Origin: Acidovorax sp. NO-1
GTDB lineage: Bacteria > Pseudomonadota > Gammaproteobacteria > Burkholderiales > Burkholderiaceae_C
Length of the DNA: 64,000 bases
Reading direction: 5' to 3'
Assembly: GCF_000238595.1 (NCBI RefSeq)
Contig: NZ_AGTS01000102.1
Location: forward strand, 1-64,000
The notes under the pieces were generated by a model. It saw only the letters and a list, made by a program, of their open reading frames with translations. It was not told the origin of the DNA and did not search any database. Both the position numbers and the translations under genes were made by a program. Of the stretch, positions 8,754 to 19,829 are shown in pieces. The number at the start of each line of letters is the position of its first letter. Positions within the stretch are counted from its first letter, which is position 1.

Positions 8754-10031
8754 CTACTTTGCGTAGACCAGATCCCGCAAACCCAGCGACAGCTGCGGCA
8801 CGTAGGTCACGATCATGAGGCACGCCATGATGACCAGCACGAACGGAATCAAATGCCCCACGATGCGGTCGAGCGATATGCGCGCCACCGTGCAGGCTGC
8901 AAACAGGTTCACGCCAAACGGCGGGGTGATCATGCCCATGGCGAGGTTCACCACCATGATCAGGCCGAAGTGCACCGGGTCCACACCAAAGTGCATGGCC
9001 ACCGGTGCCAGGATGGGCGCCAGTACGATGATGGCGGCGCTGGTCTCGATGAACATGCCGATGATGAACAGCGCCGCGTTCACGCCCAGCAGGAAGAGCG
9101 TGGGCGACTGCAGCACCGCCTCCAGCCAGCGGCCAATCGCATCGGGTACACCCGCACGGGTGATGAGAAAGGCAAACAGCCCGGCGTTGGCAATGATGAA
9201 CATGATCACGGCCGACGAGATGGCCGACTTGCGCAGGATGCCGAACAGGTCCTTGATGCGGATCTCGCGGTAGATCACCACGCCGATGATGAGCGCGTAG
9301 AACACCGCCACAGCCGATGCCTCGGTGGGGGTGAAGATGCCGCCATAAATGCCACCCAGGATGATCACCGGCATCAGCAGCGCCCAGCCCGCCTGCAGCG
9401 TGGCCCGGCCCAGGGGCATGCGGCCGTCGCCGTCGTTCTTGCCCCAGCCCTTCCATTTGCAATAGGCCCACACAAACAGCATCAGCGCGGCCGCAATCAG
9501 CACACCCGGCCCGAAGCCCGCGATGAACAGCTCGCCAATCGACACCTCGGCGCTCACGCCATACAGAATGAGGGGGATTGAGGGTGGAATCACCACGCCC
9601 AGCTCGGCACTGGTGGCCTGTAGCGACGCGGCGTAGCTGGTGGGGTAGCCGTGCTTGATGAGCGCCGGGATCAGGATGGCGCCAATCGCAAACGTGGTGG
9701 CCACCGACGAGCCCGACACGGCCGCAAAGATCATGCAGGTGAGCACGCAGGTCATGGGCAGACCGCCCTGCACGCCGCCCACGATGCTCTTGGCAAACTC
9801 CACCAGGCGGCGCGAGATGCCACCGGTCTCCATGAGGTTCCCGGCCAGGATGAAGAACGGAATGGCCGCCAGCGGAAACTTGTTGATGGAGCCGAACATC
9901 TCCTTCACCGAGATCAGCATGTTGGCATTGGCCACCTGGATGCCCAGGATGGAGGCCAGGCCGATGGAGACGGCCACGGACACGGTGAGTGCAAAACACA
10001 GCACCATGGTGGTGATCATGACGGGCGTCAT
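8754..10031 (-). CDS. dctM: TRAP transporter large permease (DctM)
   Basis: A 425-residue, very hydrophobic protein with about 12 predicted membrane segments and the family's conserved glycine-rich stretches (IPFFILAGNLMETGGISRRLVEFA, PPSIPLILYG, MGMITPPFGVNLF). It is the main transport channel of a tripartite ATP-independent periplasmic transporter, driven by an ion gradient at the inner membrane. Its start overlaps the dctQ stop by 4 bases. The substrate is unknown. Confidence 0.92.
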   Translation of the reverse strand: MTPVMITTMVLCFALTVSVAVSIGLASILGIQVANANMLISVKEMFGSINKFPLAAIPFFILAGNLMETGGISRRLVEFAKSIVGGVQGGLPMTCVLTCMIFAAVSGSSVATTFAIGAILIPALIKHGYPTSYAASLQATSAELGVVIPPSIPLILYGVSAEVSIGELFIAGFGPGVLIAAALMLFVWAYCKWKGWGKNDGDGRMPLGRATLQAGWALLMPVIILGGIYGGIFTPTEASAVAVFYALIIGVVIYREIRIKDLFGILRKSAISSAVIMFIIANAGLFAFLITRAGVPDAIGRWLEAVLQSPTLFLLGVNAALFIIGMFIETSAAIIVLAPILAPVAMHFGVDPVHFGLIMVVNLAMGMITPPFGVNLFAACTVARISLDRIVGHLIPFVLVIMACLMIVTYVPQLSLGLRDLVYAK

Positions 10032-10522
10032 TGCGCGGTCTCCAGTTCAAGGCGTTGGGGGTCTACCAGGTTGCCCAGGATGCCGATGACGCTGAACACG
10101 CCGCCCACGGGCATGGCCACGTAGGCCCAGAACATGGAGACGGATTCGAGCCCCGCCATCGACTGCACGCCGCCGCGCTGCGCATAGTCCCAGCCCCACC
10201 AGATGATCACGCCAATCAGCGCCAGCGCGGCCAGTGCCACGATGTAGTCGAGCACCCTGCGCACACGCGGTGGGCTCCAGCGGTAGAGCACGTCCACGCT
10301 CACCATTGCGCCCTGGCGGAACGCGCTGGGGATGGCCAGAAACACCATCCAGATCAGGCTGAAGCGGATCAGCACCTCCGTCCACTCGGCGGGTTGCTCC
10401 AGCACAAAACGGGTCACGATCTGGAACATGCCCAGCGCGGACGCAATGACCAGCATGGCGCACGCGCCCAGCAGTGCGGCAAACGTGGTGCCACGTTCAA
10501 ACAACAGAAAGGCTTTTTTCAT
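10028..10522 (-). CDS. dctQ: TRAP transporter small permease (DctQ)
   Basis: A 164-residue protein with four membrane helices and the DctQ-type blocks EVLIRFSLIWMVFLAIPSAFRQGAMVSVD. It forms the membrane complex with the large permease; ATGA overlap couples the two genes. A hairpin repeat at 10579-10630 separates it from the binding-protein gene and may explain how the periplasmic receptor could be made in excess over the membrane parts. Confidence 0.9.
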   Translation of the reverse strand: MKKAFLLFERGTTFAALLGACAMLVIASALGMFQIVTRFVLEQPAEWTEVLIRFSLIWMVFLAIPSAFRQGAMVSVDVLYRWSPPRVRRVLDYIVALAALALIGVIIWWGWDYAQRGGVQSMAGLESVSMFWAYVAMPVGGVFSVIGILGNLVDPQRLELETAQ

Positions 10523-10578
10523 GGGGCGGACAACGCCAGGGAATCAGGGGCTATGAACAGAAAAAAACAGATGAAAAA

Positions 10579-10630
10579 CGCCCGTAGCGCTTATGCTACG
10601 GGCGTCATATGCTACTGAATTTGTAGCAAA
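10579..10630. repeat. Hairpin repeat between dctP and dctQ
   Basis: A perfect stem ACGCCCGTAGC/GCTACGGGCGT around a short loop (10579-10605) is followed by a second small inverted repeat (TGCTACTGAATTTGTAGCA). The AGCGCTTA loop region recalls the other dispersed repeats in this window. It could act as an RNA processing or attenuation signal. Confidence 0.6.
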
Positions 10631-10645
10631 TGCAGCACGCTGCGC

Positions 10646-11617
10646 TTACTTGTATTCGCGGATCTTGTCGAGCGTGGCCTTGCCGAACTGCTTTTCAAAC
10701 TCCGCATTCACGGGTGCCAGCGCGGCCACAAACTTGGACTTGTCGGGGTTGTCCACCACCGTCATGCCCTTGGCGCGCAGGTCGGCTACGCCCTTGGCAT
10801 CGTCTTCGTCCACACGGGCGCGGTTGGCCTTGGTGCCTTCCTTGGCAGCGTCGATGAAGGCCTGCTTGTCAGCGGCCGAGAGCTTGTCGAACGACGCCTT
10901 GTTCATCACGAAGATGGCGGGCGAATACACGTGGCCCGTCAGCGTCAGGTGCTTTTGCACCTGGTCGAACTTGGCCGAAATAATCACGGGCAGCGGGTTC
11001 TCCTGGCCATCCACGGTGCCTTGCTGCAGGGCGGTGAACACTTCAGGGAAGGCCATGGGCGTGGTGATGATGCCAAAGCCCTTGTAGGCGGCGATGTGCA
11101 CGGGGTTTTCCATCGTGCGCATCTTCAGGCCCTTGAGGTCTTCGGGCGCGGTCACCGAGCGCTTGCTGTTGGTCATGTGGCGGAAACCGTTCTCGGCCCA
11201 GGCCAGGGCCTTGAAGCCCTTGCTGTCGAACTTGGTCAGCATCTCCTGACCGATGGGGCCGTCCAGCACGGCACGGGCGTGGGCCTTGTCGCGGAACAGG
11301 AAGGGCACGTCGAAGATGCGCGCCTCAGGCACGAAGTTGGGCACCGGGCCGGTGGAGCTGAAGGCCAGCTCCTGCGTGCCCAGCTGCACGGCTTCAATCG
11401 ATTCGCGCTCGCCACCCAGGGCGCCGTTGTAGAAGGTCTGCACCTTGTAGCGGCCGCCCGTGCGTTTTTCGACTTCCTTGGCGAAGGTGTCGATGGCCAC
11501 GCCCTGGTGGGAGTTCTGGGCCGTCGAGATGCTGATGCGCATGGTGGTCTGTGCGGCAGCGGTGGCCACAAAGCCGAGCGCAAGGCTCAAGCCAACGACG
11601 AGTTTGGTCAATTGCAT
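10646..11617 (-). CDS. dctP: TRAP transporter substrate-binding protein (DctP)
   Basis: A 323-residue exported receptor. The ATG at 11617 has AGGAGA upstream and yields a clean Sec signal peptide (MQLTKLVVGLSLALGF, cleavage after ATAAA). The mature part has the DctP pattern: AQNSHQGVAIDTFAKEVEKRTGGRYKVQ, LKGLKMRTMENPVH with the conserved Arg that binds a carboxylate, and GTVDGQENP. It should bind an organic acid and deliver it to DctQM. Binding residues point to a carboxylate ligand, but which one is not clear. Confidence 0.9.
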   Translation of the reverse strand: MQLTKLVVGLSLALGFVATAAAQTTMRISISTAQNSHQGVAIDTFAKEVEKRTGGRYKVQTFYNGALGGERESIEAVQLGTQELAFSSTGPVPNFVPEARIFDVPFLFRDKAHARAVLDGPIGQEMLTKFDSKGFKALAWAENGFRHMTNSKRSVTAPEDLKGLKMRTMENPVHIAAYKGFGIITTPMAFPEVFTALQQGTVDGQENPLPVIISAKFDQVQKHLTLTGHVYSPAIFVMNKASFDKLSAADKQAFIDAAKEGTKANRARVDEDDAKGVADLRAKGMTVVDNPDKSKFVAALAPVNAEFEKQFGKATLDKIREYK

Positions 11618-12005
11618 GGTGTCTCCTGTGGGATGTGGTGAGCGCTGCAGCGGGGCAGCGGCCCTGCGTGCAAGGCAGGTTGGCACAGTGTGCCAGCGCT
11701 GGGAAATTATGGTGTCGCGCCCGCAGCCGGAGCATCGGGGTTTGTGCTGGTAAGCGTGCTTATCAATGCAGGGTGTCAGCTTCCTGTCATGCAGGAGATG
11801 CGGGCATCGCTGCACGCTCCATGCCAAGGGCCCCGCACTGGCGGTAACCAGCCGGGGCCTTGTCAATTTGTGCGCTCCGGTAAGAGCGCCTTGATGTATG
11901 AAGTATGCGCTGCAGGGTGGAGATGAATTTGCTGAATTCGCTTCGATTTAACGTTTATGCAGAAAAATATTCTGTGCAGAATGATTCGCGTGAATAATCA
12001 GGCCG
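11618..12005. other. Divergent intergenic region, dctP / Lrp regulator
   Basis: These 388 bases hold no convincing gene. They should contain both divergent promoters. Two structures stand out: a small palindrome GGTAAGCGTGCTTATC at 11750-11764 that could be a regulator site, and a GC-rich hairpin at 11825-11862 (CAAGGGCCCCG... paired with ...CGGGGCCTTG) that resembles a terminator stem without a T-run. The last 80 bases before the Lrp gene are AT-rich. Confidence 0.5.
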
Positions 12006-12464
12006 ATGGATCGTCTCGACAGAAAAATTCTCGCCGTGCTGCAGGCCAACGCCCGCGCCAGCCTGCAAGAAATCGGCCAGGCCGTGGGCCTGAGCCCGTC
12101 GCCCTGCTGGGGCCGCATCAGGAAGATGGAGGAGGCCGGTGTCATCCAGGGCTACACGGTGCGCATCAACCCGCAGTCGCTCGACCTGGCTGACACCGTG
12201 CTCGTGCAGGTCACGCTCGACAGCCATTCGGACAACACGCTCGAAAAGTTTGGCGAAACGCTGGCCAGCATTCCCGAAGTGATCGAGGCGCACCTCGTCT
12301 CCGGCGACTACGACTACCTGCTGCGGGTGGTGGTGAAAGACACGCGCGACTACGAGCGCCTGCTGCGCGAGAAGCTTTACAAGATCAAGGGCATCCGCCA
12401 CAGCCGCTCCAGCTTTGTGCTGCGCACGCTCAAGAAGGCGGATCTGCCGCTGTTTGCGGGTTAG
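12006..12464 (+). CDS. Lrp/AsnC-family transcriptional regulator
   Basis: A 152-residue protein with the N-terminal helix-turn-helix (LDRKILAVLQANARASLQEIGQAVGLSPSPCWGRIRKME) and the C-terminal RAM ligand-binding domain (LVSGDYDYLLRVVVKD). Such regulators sense amino acids and often control the neighbouring gene, so the divergent dctPQM operon is the obvious candidate target. A GC hairpin (GGCCTGC/GCAGGCC) follows the stop codon. Confidence 0.88.
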   Translation: MDRLDRKILAVLQANARASLQEIGQAVGLSPSPCWGRIRKMEEAGVIQGYTVRINPQSLDLADTVLVQVTLDSHSDNTLEKFGETLASIPEVIEAHLVSGDYDYLLRVVVKDTRDYERLLREKLYKIKGIRHSRSSFVLRTLKKADLPLFAG

Positions 12465-12483
12465 ACCGGTTTTCCCAAAGAAA

Positions 12484-12515
12484 AAGGCCTGCAACGCAGG
12501 CCCTTCAAGCGCAAT
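12484..12515. terminator. Hairpin between convergent genes
   Basis: GGCCTGC-AAC-GCAGGCC followed closely by AGCGCAATGCGCT lies between the Lrp gene and the convergent ETF-QO gene. The A-run on its left would be a T-run for the minus-strand transcript. Confidence 0.55.
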
Positions 12516-12536
12516 GCGCTATGAATTGTGGAGCGA

Positions 12537-14237
12537 CTACATCCCCGCGTAGTTCGGTCCGCCGCCGCCTTCGGGCGTCACCCACACGATGTTCTGCGTC
12601 GGGTCCTTGATGTCGCAGGTCTTGCAGTGCACGCAGTTCTGCGCATTGATCTGCAGGCGCTGGGCACCGCCGCCCTTGCCCTCGTCGGGCACAAACTCGT
12701 ACACACCGGCGGGGCAGTAGCGCGCCTCGGGGCCGGCGTACTTGGCCAGGTTGATGTTGACCGGCACGCTCGGGTCCTTGAGCGTGAGGTGCGAAGGCTG
12801 GTTCTCTTCGTGGTTGGTGTTGCTGATGAACACGCTGGAGAGGCGGTCAAACGTCAGCTTGCCATCGGGCTTGGGATAGACGATGGGTTTGCACTCGGCC
12901 GCAGGTTTCAGGTAGGCGTGGTCGGGCTTGTCACGGTGCAGCGTCCAGGGGATGTGACCGCGCAGCACAAACTGCTCGAAACCGTTCATCAGCGTGGCCG
13001 TGGTCAGGCCGTACTTGAACCAGTTCTTGAAGTTGCGATCCTTGTTCAGCTCGGTGTGCAGCCAGCTCTTTTCAAAGGCTTCGGGGTAGGCGGTCAGTTC
13101 GTCGTGCTGGCGGCCTGCCACCACGGCGTCGTAGGCGGCTTCTGCGGCCAGCATGCCGGTCTTGATGGCCGCGTGGCTGCCCTTGATGCGGCCCACGTTC
13201 AGGTAGCCCGCATTGCAGCCCACCAGCGCGCCGCCCGGGAACACCGTCTTGGGCAGGGCATTGATGCCGCTGGCATTGATGGCACGCGCGCCGTAGGACA
13301 GGCGCTTGGCCGTGATCTCGCCCTTTTCGTTTTCGAAGTAGTAGCGAACGTTGGGGTGCGTCTTCCAGCGCTGGAACTCTTCAAACGGGCTGAGGTAGGG
13401 GTTCTGGTAGCCCAGGCCGGTGACGAAGCCCACGGCCACCTTGTTGCCCTCCAGGTGGTACAGGAAGGCGCCACCGTAGGTGTCGTTTTCCATGGGCCAG
13501 CCAGCGGTGTGCATCACAAAGCCGGGCTGGTGCTTCTTGGGGTCAATCTCCCACAGCTCTTTGACGCCGATGCCGAAGCTTTGCGGGTCGCGGTCCTTGT
13601 CGAGGTGGAACCTGGCGATCAGCTGCTTGCCCAGGTGGCCGCGTGCGCCTTCGGCGAACACGGTGTATTTGCCCAGCAGCTCCATGCCCAGCTGGAAGTT
13701 CTCGGTGGGCTCGCCATCCTTGCCGATGCCAAGGTTGCCGGTGGCTACGCCCTTGACGGAGCCGTTGTCGTTGTAGAGCACTTCAGCCGCAGTGAAGCCG
13801 GGGAAGATTTCCACGCCCAGCGCTTCGGCCTGTTCGCCCAGCCACTTGGTCAGGTTGCCCAGGCTGATGATGTAGTTGCCGTGGTTGTGCGCAAATGGCG
13901 GCAGGAACATGTTGGGCACACGAAAGCCCGACTTTTCGCTGAGGAAGATGTAGGCGTCGTCGGTGACGGGCTGGTTCAGCGGTGCGCCGCGCTTTTTCCA
14001 GTCGGGTATCAGCTCCGTGAGGGCCTTGGGGTCCATGATGGCGCCCGACAGGATGTGGGCGCCGGGTTCGGAGCCTTTTTCGAGCACCACCACCGAGACG
14101 TCCTGGCCTTTTTCGGCCGCCAGCTGCTTCAGGCGGATCGCAGTGGCCAAACCGCCGGGGCCACCGCCCACGACCACCACGTCGTATTCCATCGATTCAC
14201 GGGGGCCATACTGGGCGATGATTTCTTCGTTTGTCAT
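12537..14237 (-). CDS. Electron transfer flavoprotein-ubiquinone oxidoreductase
   Basis: A 566-residue ETF-QO, the usual length. The N-terminal dinucleotide fold has GGGPGGLATAIRLKQ and binds FAD. The C-terminal ferredoxin-like domain has CPAGVYEF and CVHCKTCDIKDP, giving four cysteines for one 4Fe-4S cluster. It takes electrons from ETF, loaded by acyl-CoA and other dehydrogenases, to the quinone pool at the membrane. It is divergent from an SDR and a thioesterase gene, so the locus fits fatty acid or branched-chain acid oxidation. Confidence 0.95.
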   Translation of the reverse strand: MTNEEIIAQYGPRESMEYDVVVVGGGPGGLATAIRLKQLAAEKGQDVSVVVLEKGSEPGAHILSGAIMDPKALTELIPDWKKRGAPLNQPVTDDAYIFLSEKSGFRVPNMFLPPFAHNHGNYIISLGNLTKWLGEQAEALGVEIFPGFTAAEVLYNDNGSVKGVATGNLGIGKDGEPTENFQLGMELLGKYTVFAEGARGHLGKQLIARFHLDKDRDPQSFGIGVKELWEIDPKKHQPGFVMHTAGWPMENDTYGGAFLYHLEGNKVAVGFVTGLGYQNPYLSPFEEFQRWKTHPNVRYYFENEKGEITAKRLSYGARAINASGINALPKTVFPGGALVGCNAGYLNVGRIKGSHAAIKTGMLAAEAAYDAVVAGRQHDELTAYPEAFEKSWLHTELNKDRNFKNWFKYGLTTATLMNGFEQFVLRGHIPWTLHRDKPDHAYLKPAAECKPIVYPKPDGKLTFDRLSSVFISNTNHEENQPSHLTLKDPSVPVNINLAKYAGPEARYCPAGVYEFVPDEGKGGGAQRLQINAQNCVHCKTCDIKDPTQNIVWVTPEGGGGPNYAGM

Positions 14238-14338
14238 GGGCTTCTCGTCGGGCGTTTGATAATGAATTATTTTCTACAGAGCGCCGACCGCGCACTGTCT
14301 GTCTGGCGACTGATTGTATTCACGGAATGCAGACAATC

Positions 14339-14350
14339 GAACGACCGTTC
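14339..14350. promoter_or_regulatory. Candidate regulator palindrome, SDR promoter region
   Basis: GAACG-AC-CGTTC is a perfect inverted repeat 28 bases before the SDR start and within 105 bases of the divergent ETF-QO start. Its size and form match TetR-family operators, but no TetR gene is in the window. Confidence 0.4.
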
Positions 14351-14377
14351 TATTTTGATCCAGTAGGGAGACTCTAA

Positions 14378-15160
14378 ATGGCATACAGCATCGACTTGTC
14401 CGGCCGCGTGGCCTTCATCACGGGCGCCTCCAGCGGCCTGGGTGCCCAGTTTGCACGCACGCTGGCCCGCGCGGGCGCAGGCGTCGTGCTGGCCAGCCGC
14501 CGGGTCGAAAAACTCAAGGAGCTGCGTGCGCGCATCGAAGGTGAGGGCGGTGATGCCCATGTGATCGAACTCGATGTGACCGACCATGCTTCCATCAAGT
14601 CCGCCGTGGCGCACGCCGAGACCGAGATGGGTTCGATTGACATCCTGGTCAACAACTCGGGCGTGAGCACCACGCAGCGCATTCAGGACGTGACGCCCGA
14701 GGATTACGACTTCATCTTCGACACCAACGTGAAGGGCGCCTTTTTTGTGGCGCAAGAGGTGGGCAAGCGCATGCTGGCCCGCTCGCGCGGTGCCGCGCCG
14801 GGCAGCTTCACGGGCGGTCGCATCATCAACATTGCATCGATGGCGGGCCTGAAGGTGCTGCCGCAGATCGGCGCCTACTGCATGAGCAAGGCCGCCGTGG
14901 TGCAGATGACCAAGGCCATGGCCCTGGAGTGGGGCAAGTTCGGCATCAACGTGAATGCGATCTGCCCGGGATACATCGACACCGAAATCAACCACCACCA
15001 CTGGCAGACCGAGCAGGGCAAGAAGCTCATGGACATGCTGCCGCGCAAGCGCGTAGGCCAGCCGCAGGACCTGGACGCGCTGCTGGTCATGCTGGCCAGT
15101 GACCAGAGCCATTTCATCAATGGCGCGGTGATTGCGGCGGACGACGGCTTCGCGGTATGA
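14378..15160 (+). CDS. SDR-family NAD(P)-dependent oxidoreductase
   Basis: A 260-residue classical short-chain dehydrogenase. Visible motifs in order are TGASSGLG (cofactor site), NNSGV, a catalytic Ser region (INIASMAG), and YCMSKAA with the catalytic Tyr-x3-Lys. It most resembles 3-hydroxyacyl-CoA or 3-oxoacyl reductases of the FabG type. It is followed by a thioesterase gene with ATGA overlap, so both act in acyl-CoA or acyl-ACP metabolism. An AGGGAG ribosome site precedes the start. The exact substrate is not known. Confidence 0.88.
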   Translation: MAYSIDLSGRVAFITGASSGLGAQFARTLARAGAGVVLASRRVEKLKELRARIEGEGGDAHVIELDVTDHASIKSAVAHAETEMGSIDILVNNSGVSTTQRIQDVTPEDYDFIFDTNVKGAFFVAQEVGKRMLARSRGAAPGSFTGGRIINIASMAGLKVLPQIGAYCMSKAAVVQMTKAMALEWGKFGINVNAICPGYIDTEINHHHWQTEQGKKLMDMLPRKRVGQPQDLDALLVMLASDQSHFINGAVIAADDGFAV

Positions 15161-15582
15161 AGATCGAAATCCCCGAGGTCAAAAAGCTCGTTTTTGAGAC
15201 ACGCTTCCCGGTGCGCTGGGGCGACATGGACGCCATGGGCCATGTCAACAACACCGTCTACTTTCGCTACCTGGAAACGGCCCGCATCGACTGGATGGTG
15301 TCGGTGGGCTGCAACCCCGACCCGCGCGGGCAGGGGCCGGTCATCGTCAATGCGTTCTGCAACTTCTACAAGCAGCTCGAATACCCCGCCGATGTGCTGC
15401 TCAAATTCTACGTGAGCGACCCGGGCCGTACCACGTTCGAGACCTGGGGCACGATGGAGCGGGTGGACCAGCCGGGCGTCATCTGTGCGGCCGGTGGTGC
15501 CACCACCATCTGGGTGGACTTCCCGCAGCAGAAGGCGGCGCCGCTGCCGGACTGGATGCGGACGTTGGTGACGGCGGACTGA
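15157..15582 (+). CDS. Acyl-CoA thioesterase, hotdog fold (4HBT type)
   Basis: A 141-residue hotdog protein with the 4-hydroxybenzoyl-CoA thioesterase signature VRWGDMDAMGHVNNTVYFRYLETAR, in which the first Asp is the usual catalytic residue. It should hydrolyse an acyl-CoA thioester in the cytoplasm. It overlaps the SDR gene by 4 bases (ATGA) and probably shares its transcript. Confidence 0.87.
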   Translation: MKIEIPEVKKLVFETRFPVRWGDMDAMGHVNNTVYFRYLETARIDWMVSVGCNPDPRGQGPVIVNAFCNFYKQLEYPADVLLKFYVSDPGRTTFETWGTMERVDQPGVICAAGGATTIWVDFPQQKAAPLPDWMRTLVTAD

Positions 15583-15645
15583 AAATTTAGTGAAATAGGG
15601 CTCCAGCGCTTTATGGATAAGCGCTGGCAGCTATCAAAAATGCAG
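15582..15645. repeat. Dispersed small repeat copy
   Basis: ATAGGGCTCCAGCGCTT and AAGCGCTGGCAGCTATCAAAAA form an imperfect inverted repeat between two convergent genes. The same edges occur at 58022-58075 and 56355-56399 and, reversed, at 25701-25770. It may serve as a shared terminator here. Confidence 0.7.
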
Positions 15646-15662
15646 CAATTGTGTCGTGCTGA

Positions 15663-16235
15663 TCACTTCTGCTTGGGCACCCGACCCATCAGATAGAACT
15701 CGGGATTGGGCTGCATGCCCGCAAAGCTGGCCATGCGGTTGGACAGGCCAAAGAACGCCGTGATGGCCGCGATGTCCCAGATGTCCTCGTCGTCAAAGCC
15801 ATGGGCGTGCAGGGCGGTGAAGTCGGCGTCCTCCACCTCGTGCGAGCGCTGGCAGACCTTCATCGCAAAGTCGAGCATGGCACGCTGGCGCGGCGTGATG
15901 TCGGCCTTGCGGTGGTTCACGGCCACCTGGTCGGCCACAAACGGTTTTTTCTCGTAGATGCGCAGGATCGCGCCATGCGCCACCACGCAATACAGGCACT
16001 GGTTGGCCGCGCTGGTGGCAGTGACGATCATCTCGCGCTCGCCCTTGGTCAGGCTGCCTTCTTCCTTGAGCATGAGTGCGTCGTGGTAGGCGAAAAACGC
16101 GCGCCACTCGGCCGGGCGCCGGGCAAACGCCAGGAACACGTTGGGGATGAAACCGGCCTTTTCCTGCACTTCCAGAATGCGCGTGCGGATGTCGTCGGGC
16201 AGGGTGTTCAGGTCGGGGAAGGGGTAGCGGCTCAC
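15663..16235 (-). CDS. Peroxidase-related AhpD/CMD-family protein
   Basis: A 190-residue protein of the carboxymuconolactone decarboxylase/AhpD superfamily. It has the redox motif NQCLYCVVAHGA (CxxC followed by His) and belongs to the longer 'uncharacterised peroxidase-related' group. It may use the two cysteines to reduce peroxides. It sits next to katG, but on the other strand, which fits a general oxidative-stress setting without proving it. Confidence 0.83.
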   Translation of the reverse strand: MSRYPFPDLNTLPDDIRTRILEVQEKAGFIPNVFLAFARRPAEWRAFFAYHDALMLKEEGSLTKGEREMIVTATSAANQCLYCVVAHGAILRIYEKKPFVADQVAVNHRKADITPRQRAMLDFAMKVCQRSHEVEDADFTALHAHGFDDEDIWDIAAITAFFGLSNRMASFAGMQPNPEFYLMGRVPKQK

Positions 16236-16368
16236 GGTGGGTCTCCTGGGTGTTTGTTCTGGCCAGTATCGCGGATGCTGCGCGGCGCCGAGCTAACCGC
16301 GGGACGGCGGACCCGGGTCTGTGATCGTGTCCTTGGGGTCCGATGGGTCAATCGATTGGAATTGGCTA

Positions 16369-18672
<2,304 letters not shown>

Positions 18673-18785
18673 GCGATCTGACTGCGCCACCGGCTTTGCC
18701 TGATGCAGGGCATGGTCGGTGGCGTTGTGCTTGGGGCATGTGGGGGCGGCTACCATTGCGGCCCACACCGAACTGGAGAGCCCGC

Positions 18786-19181
18786 ATGACGCAAACACCC
18801 CCATCCACCAAAGACTTCGACAAGGGCCTGGCCACGCGCAAGCAGGTCATGGGCGAGGACTTTGTGGCCAATGCCTTTGGCAATGCCACGCAGTTCACCC
18901 AGCCCATTCAGGAGTTCATCACCCGCAATGCGTGGGGCGATGTGTGGCAGCGCCCGGGGCTGGACATGAAAACGCGCAGCCTGATCACCGTGGCTTTTCT
19001 CACCGCTTTGGGCAAGCAGCACGAGCTCAAGGGCCATGTGCGCGGCGCGCTCAACAACGGTGCGACGGCGGCAGAAATCCAGGAAGTGTTGCTGCACGCC
19101 AGCATCTACTGCGGCGTGCCCACGGCCGTGGAGGCTTTTCGCACCGCCGCCGAGGTGATTGACGGGCCCAAAAAGGGCTGA
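18786..19181 (+). CDS. pcaC: 4-carboxymuconolactone decarboxylase-type protein
   Basis: A 131-residue protein with the PcaC pattern: FVANAFGNATQFTQPIQEFITRNAWGDVWQRPGLDMKTRSL, LGKQHELKGHVRGALNNGAT and HASIYCGVPTAVEAF. PcaC converts 4-carboxymuconolactone to 3-oxoadipate enol-lactone in the protocatechuate pathway. The next genes include a 3-oxoacid CoA-transferase that could act two steps later, although a PAS-LuxR gene on the other strand lies between. The ATG at 18786 has CTGGAGAG before it. Non-catabolic CMD-family homologues remain possible. Confidence 0.8.
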   Translation: MTQTPPSTKDFDKGLATRKQVMGEDFVANAFGNATQFTQPIQEFITRNAWGDVWQRPGLDMKTRSLITVAFLTALGKQHELKGHVRGALNNGATAAEIQEVLLHASIYCGVPTAVEAFRTAAEVIDGPKKG

Positions 19182-19207
19182 CGCGAAGCGGCCCGGGGGG
19201 GCGGGCT

Positions 19208-19753
19208 TTAGCCGCCCGCCAGCAGCTTGTGCACCAGGTCTGCCGCGGTGGATGCGTTGTACTTGCGCATCAGGCGCGCCCGGTAAATCTCCACCGTGCG
19301 GTGGCTGATCTCCAGCGTGCGGCCGATCTCCTTGGAGGTCAGGCCCTCCAGCAGGCGCGCGGCCACTTCCCGCTCGCGCCCGGTCAGCTCAGCCTTCACG
19401 GGGCGCTGCGAGCTCAGGTCTTCAAAGCTCCAGATGCCCGATTCATGCGGGGCATCGCGGTTGAGCGCGCGGCCCGAGACATGGCACCAGAAGACCTCGC
19501 CGTTGGCGCGCTTCATGATGCGGTTGTCGGCGTAGTGGCCCTTGGCGTTGAGAATGGGCTCCATGTGCGCGCCCAGGCGCTCATACTCGTCTGCGCTTGG
19601 ATACAGTATCTGGAACGACTGGCCGATCAGGACCTCGCGCGAAGCGCCAAACATCTCGCAGACATGCCGGTTGCAGTCGACCATGGTGCGGTTGCGTGAG
19701 AGCACCAGGCCTACGGGGGCCATATCGAAAGCGAGTCGGTAATCAACGTCCAT
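19208..19753 (-). CDS. PAS-LuxR transcriptional regulator
   Basis: A 181-residue protein with an N-terminal PAS domain (residues ~5-115: APVGLVLSRNRTMVDCNRHVCEMFG ... GEVFWCHVSGRAL) and a C-terminal LuxR-type helix-turn-helix (LTGREREVAARLLEGLTSKEIGRTLEISHRTVEIYRARLMRKYN). It has no receiver domain, so the PAS part probably senses a ligand directly. It is divergent from scoAB and separated from it by a perfect palindrome at 19773-19796, its likely operator. Confidence 0.87.
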   Translation of the reverse strand: MDVDYRLAFDMAPVGLVLSRNRTMVDCNRHVCEMFGASREVLIGQSFQILYPSADEYERLGAHMEPILNAKGHYADNRIMKRANGEVFWCHVSGRALNRDAPHESGIWSFEDLSSQRPVKAELTGREREVAARLLEGLTSKEIGRTLEISHRTVEIYRARLMRKYNASTAADLVHKLLAGG

Positions 19754-19772
19754 AGTGCAAATCTTTACGGGG

Positions 19773-19796
19773 TACTACTTATTCGGATAAGTAGTA
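19773..19796. promoter_or_regulatory. Perfect 24-base palindrome, likely PAS-LuxR operator
   Basis: TACTACTTAT-TCGG-ATAAGTAGTA has ten perfectly paired positions per arm. It lies 19 bases upstream of the regulator start and about 33 bases upstream of the scoA start, so one site could control both genes. Confidence 0.65.
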
Positions 19797-19829
19797 TCGT
19801 AGCGCATCCAAATACACAAGGAGATCGTG

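Noticed and set aside
11825..11862. Intrinsic terminator in the dctP/Lrp intergenic region
   Set aside because: The stem is strong but has no T-run on either strand and neither neighbour is transcribed toward it, so it is listed only as a hairpin.
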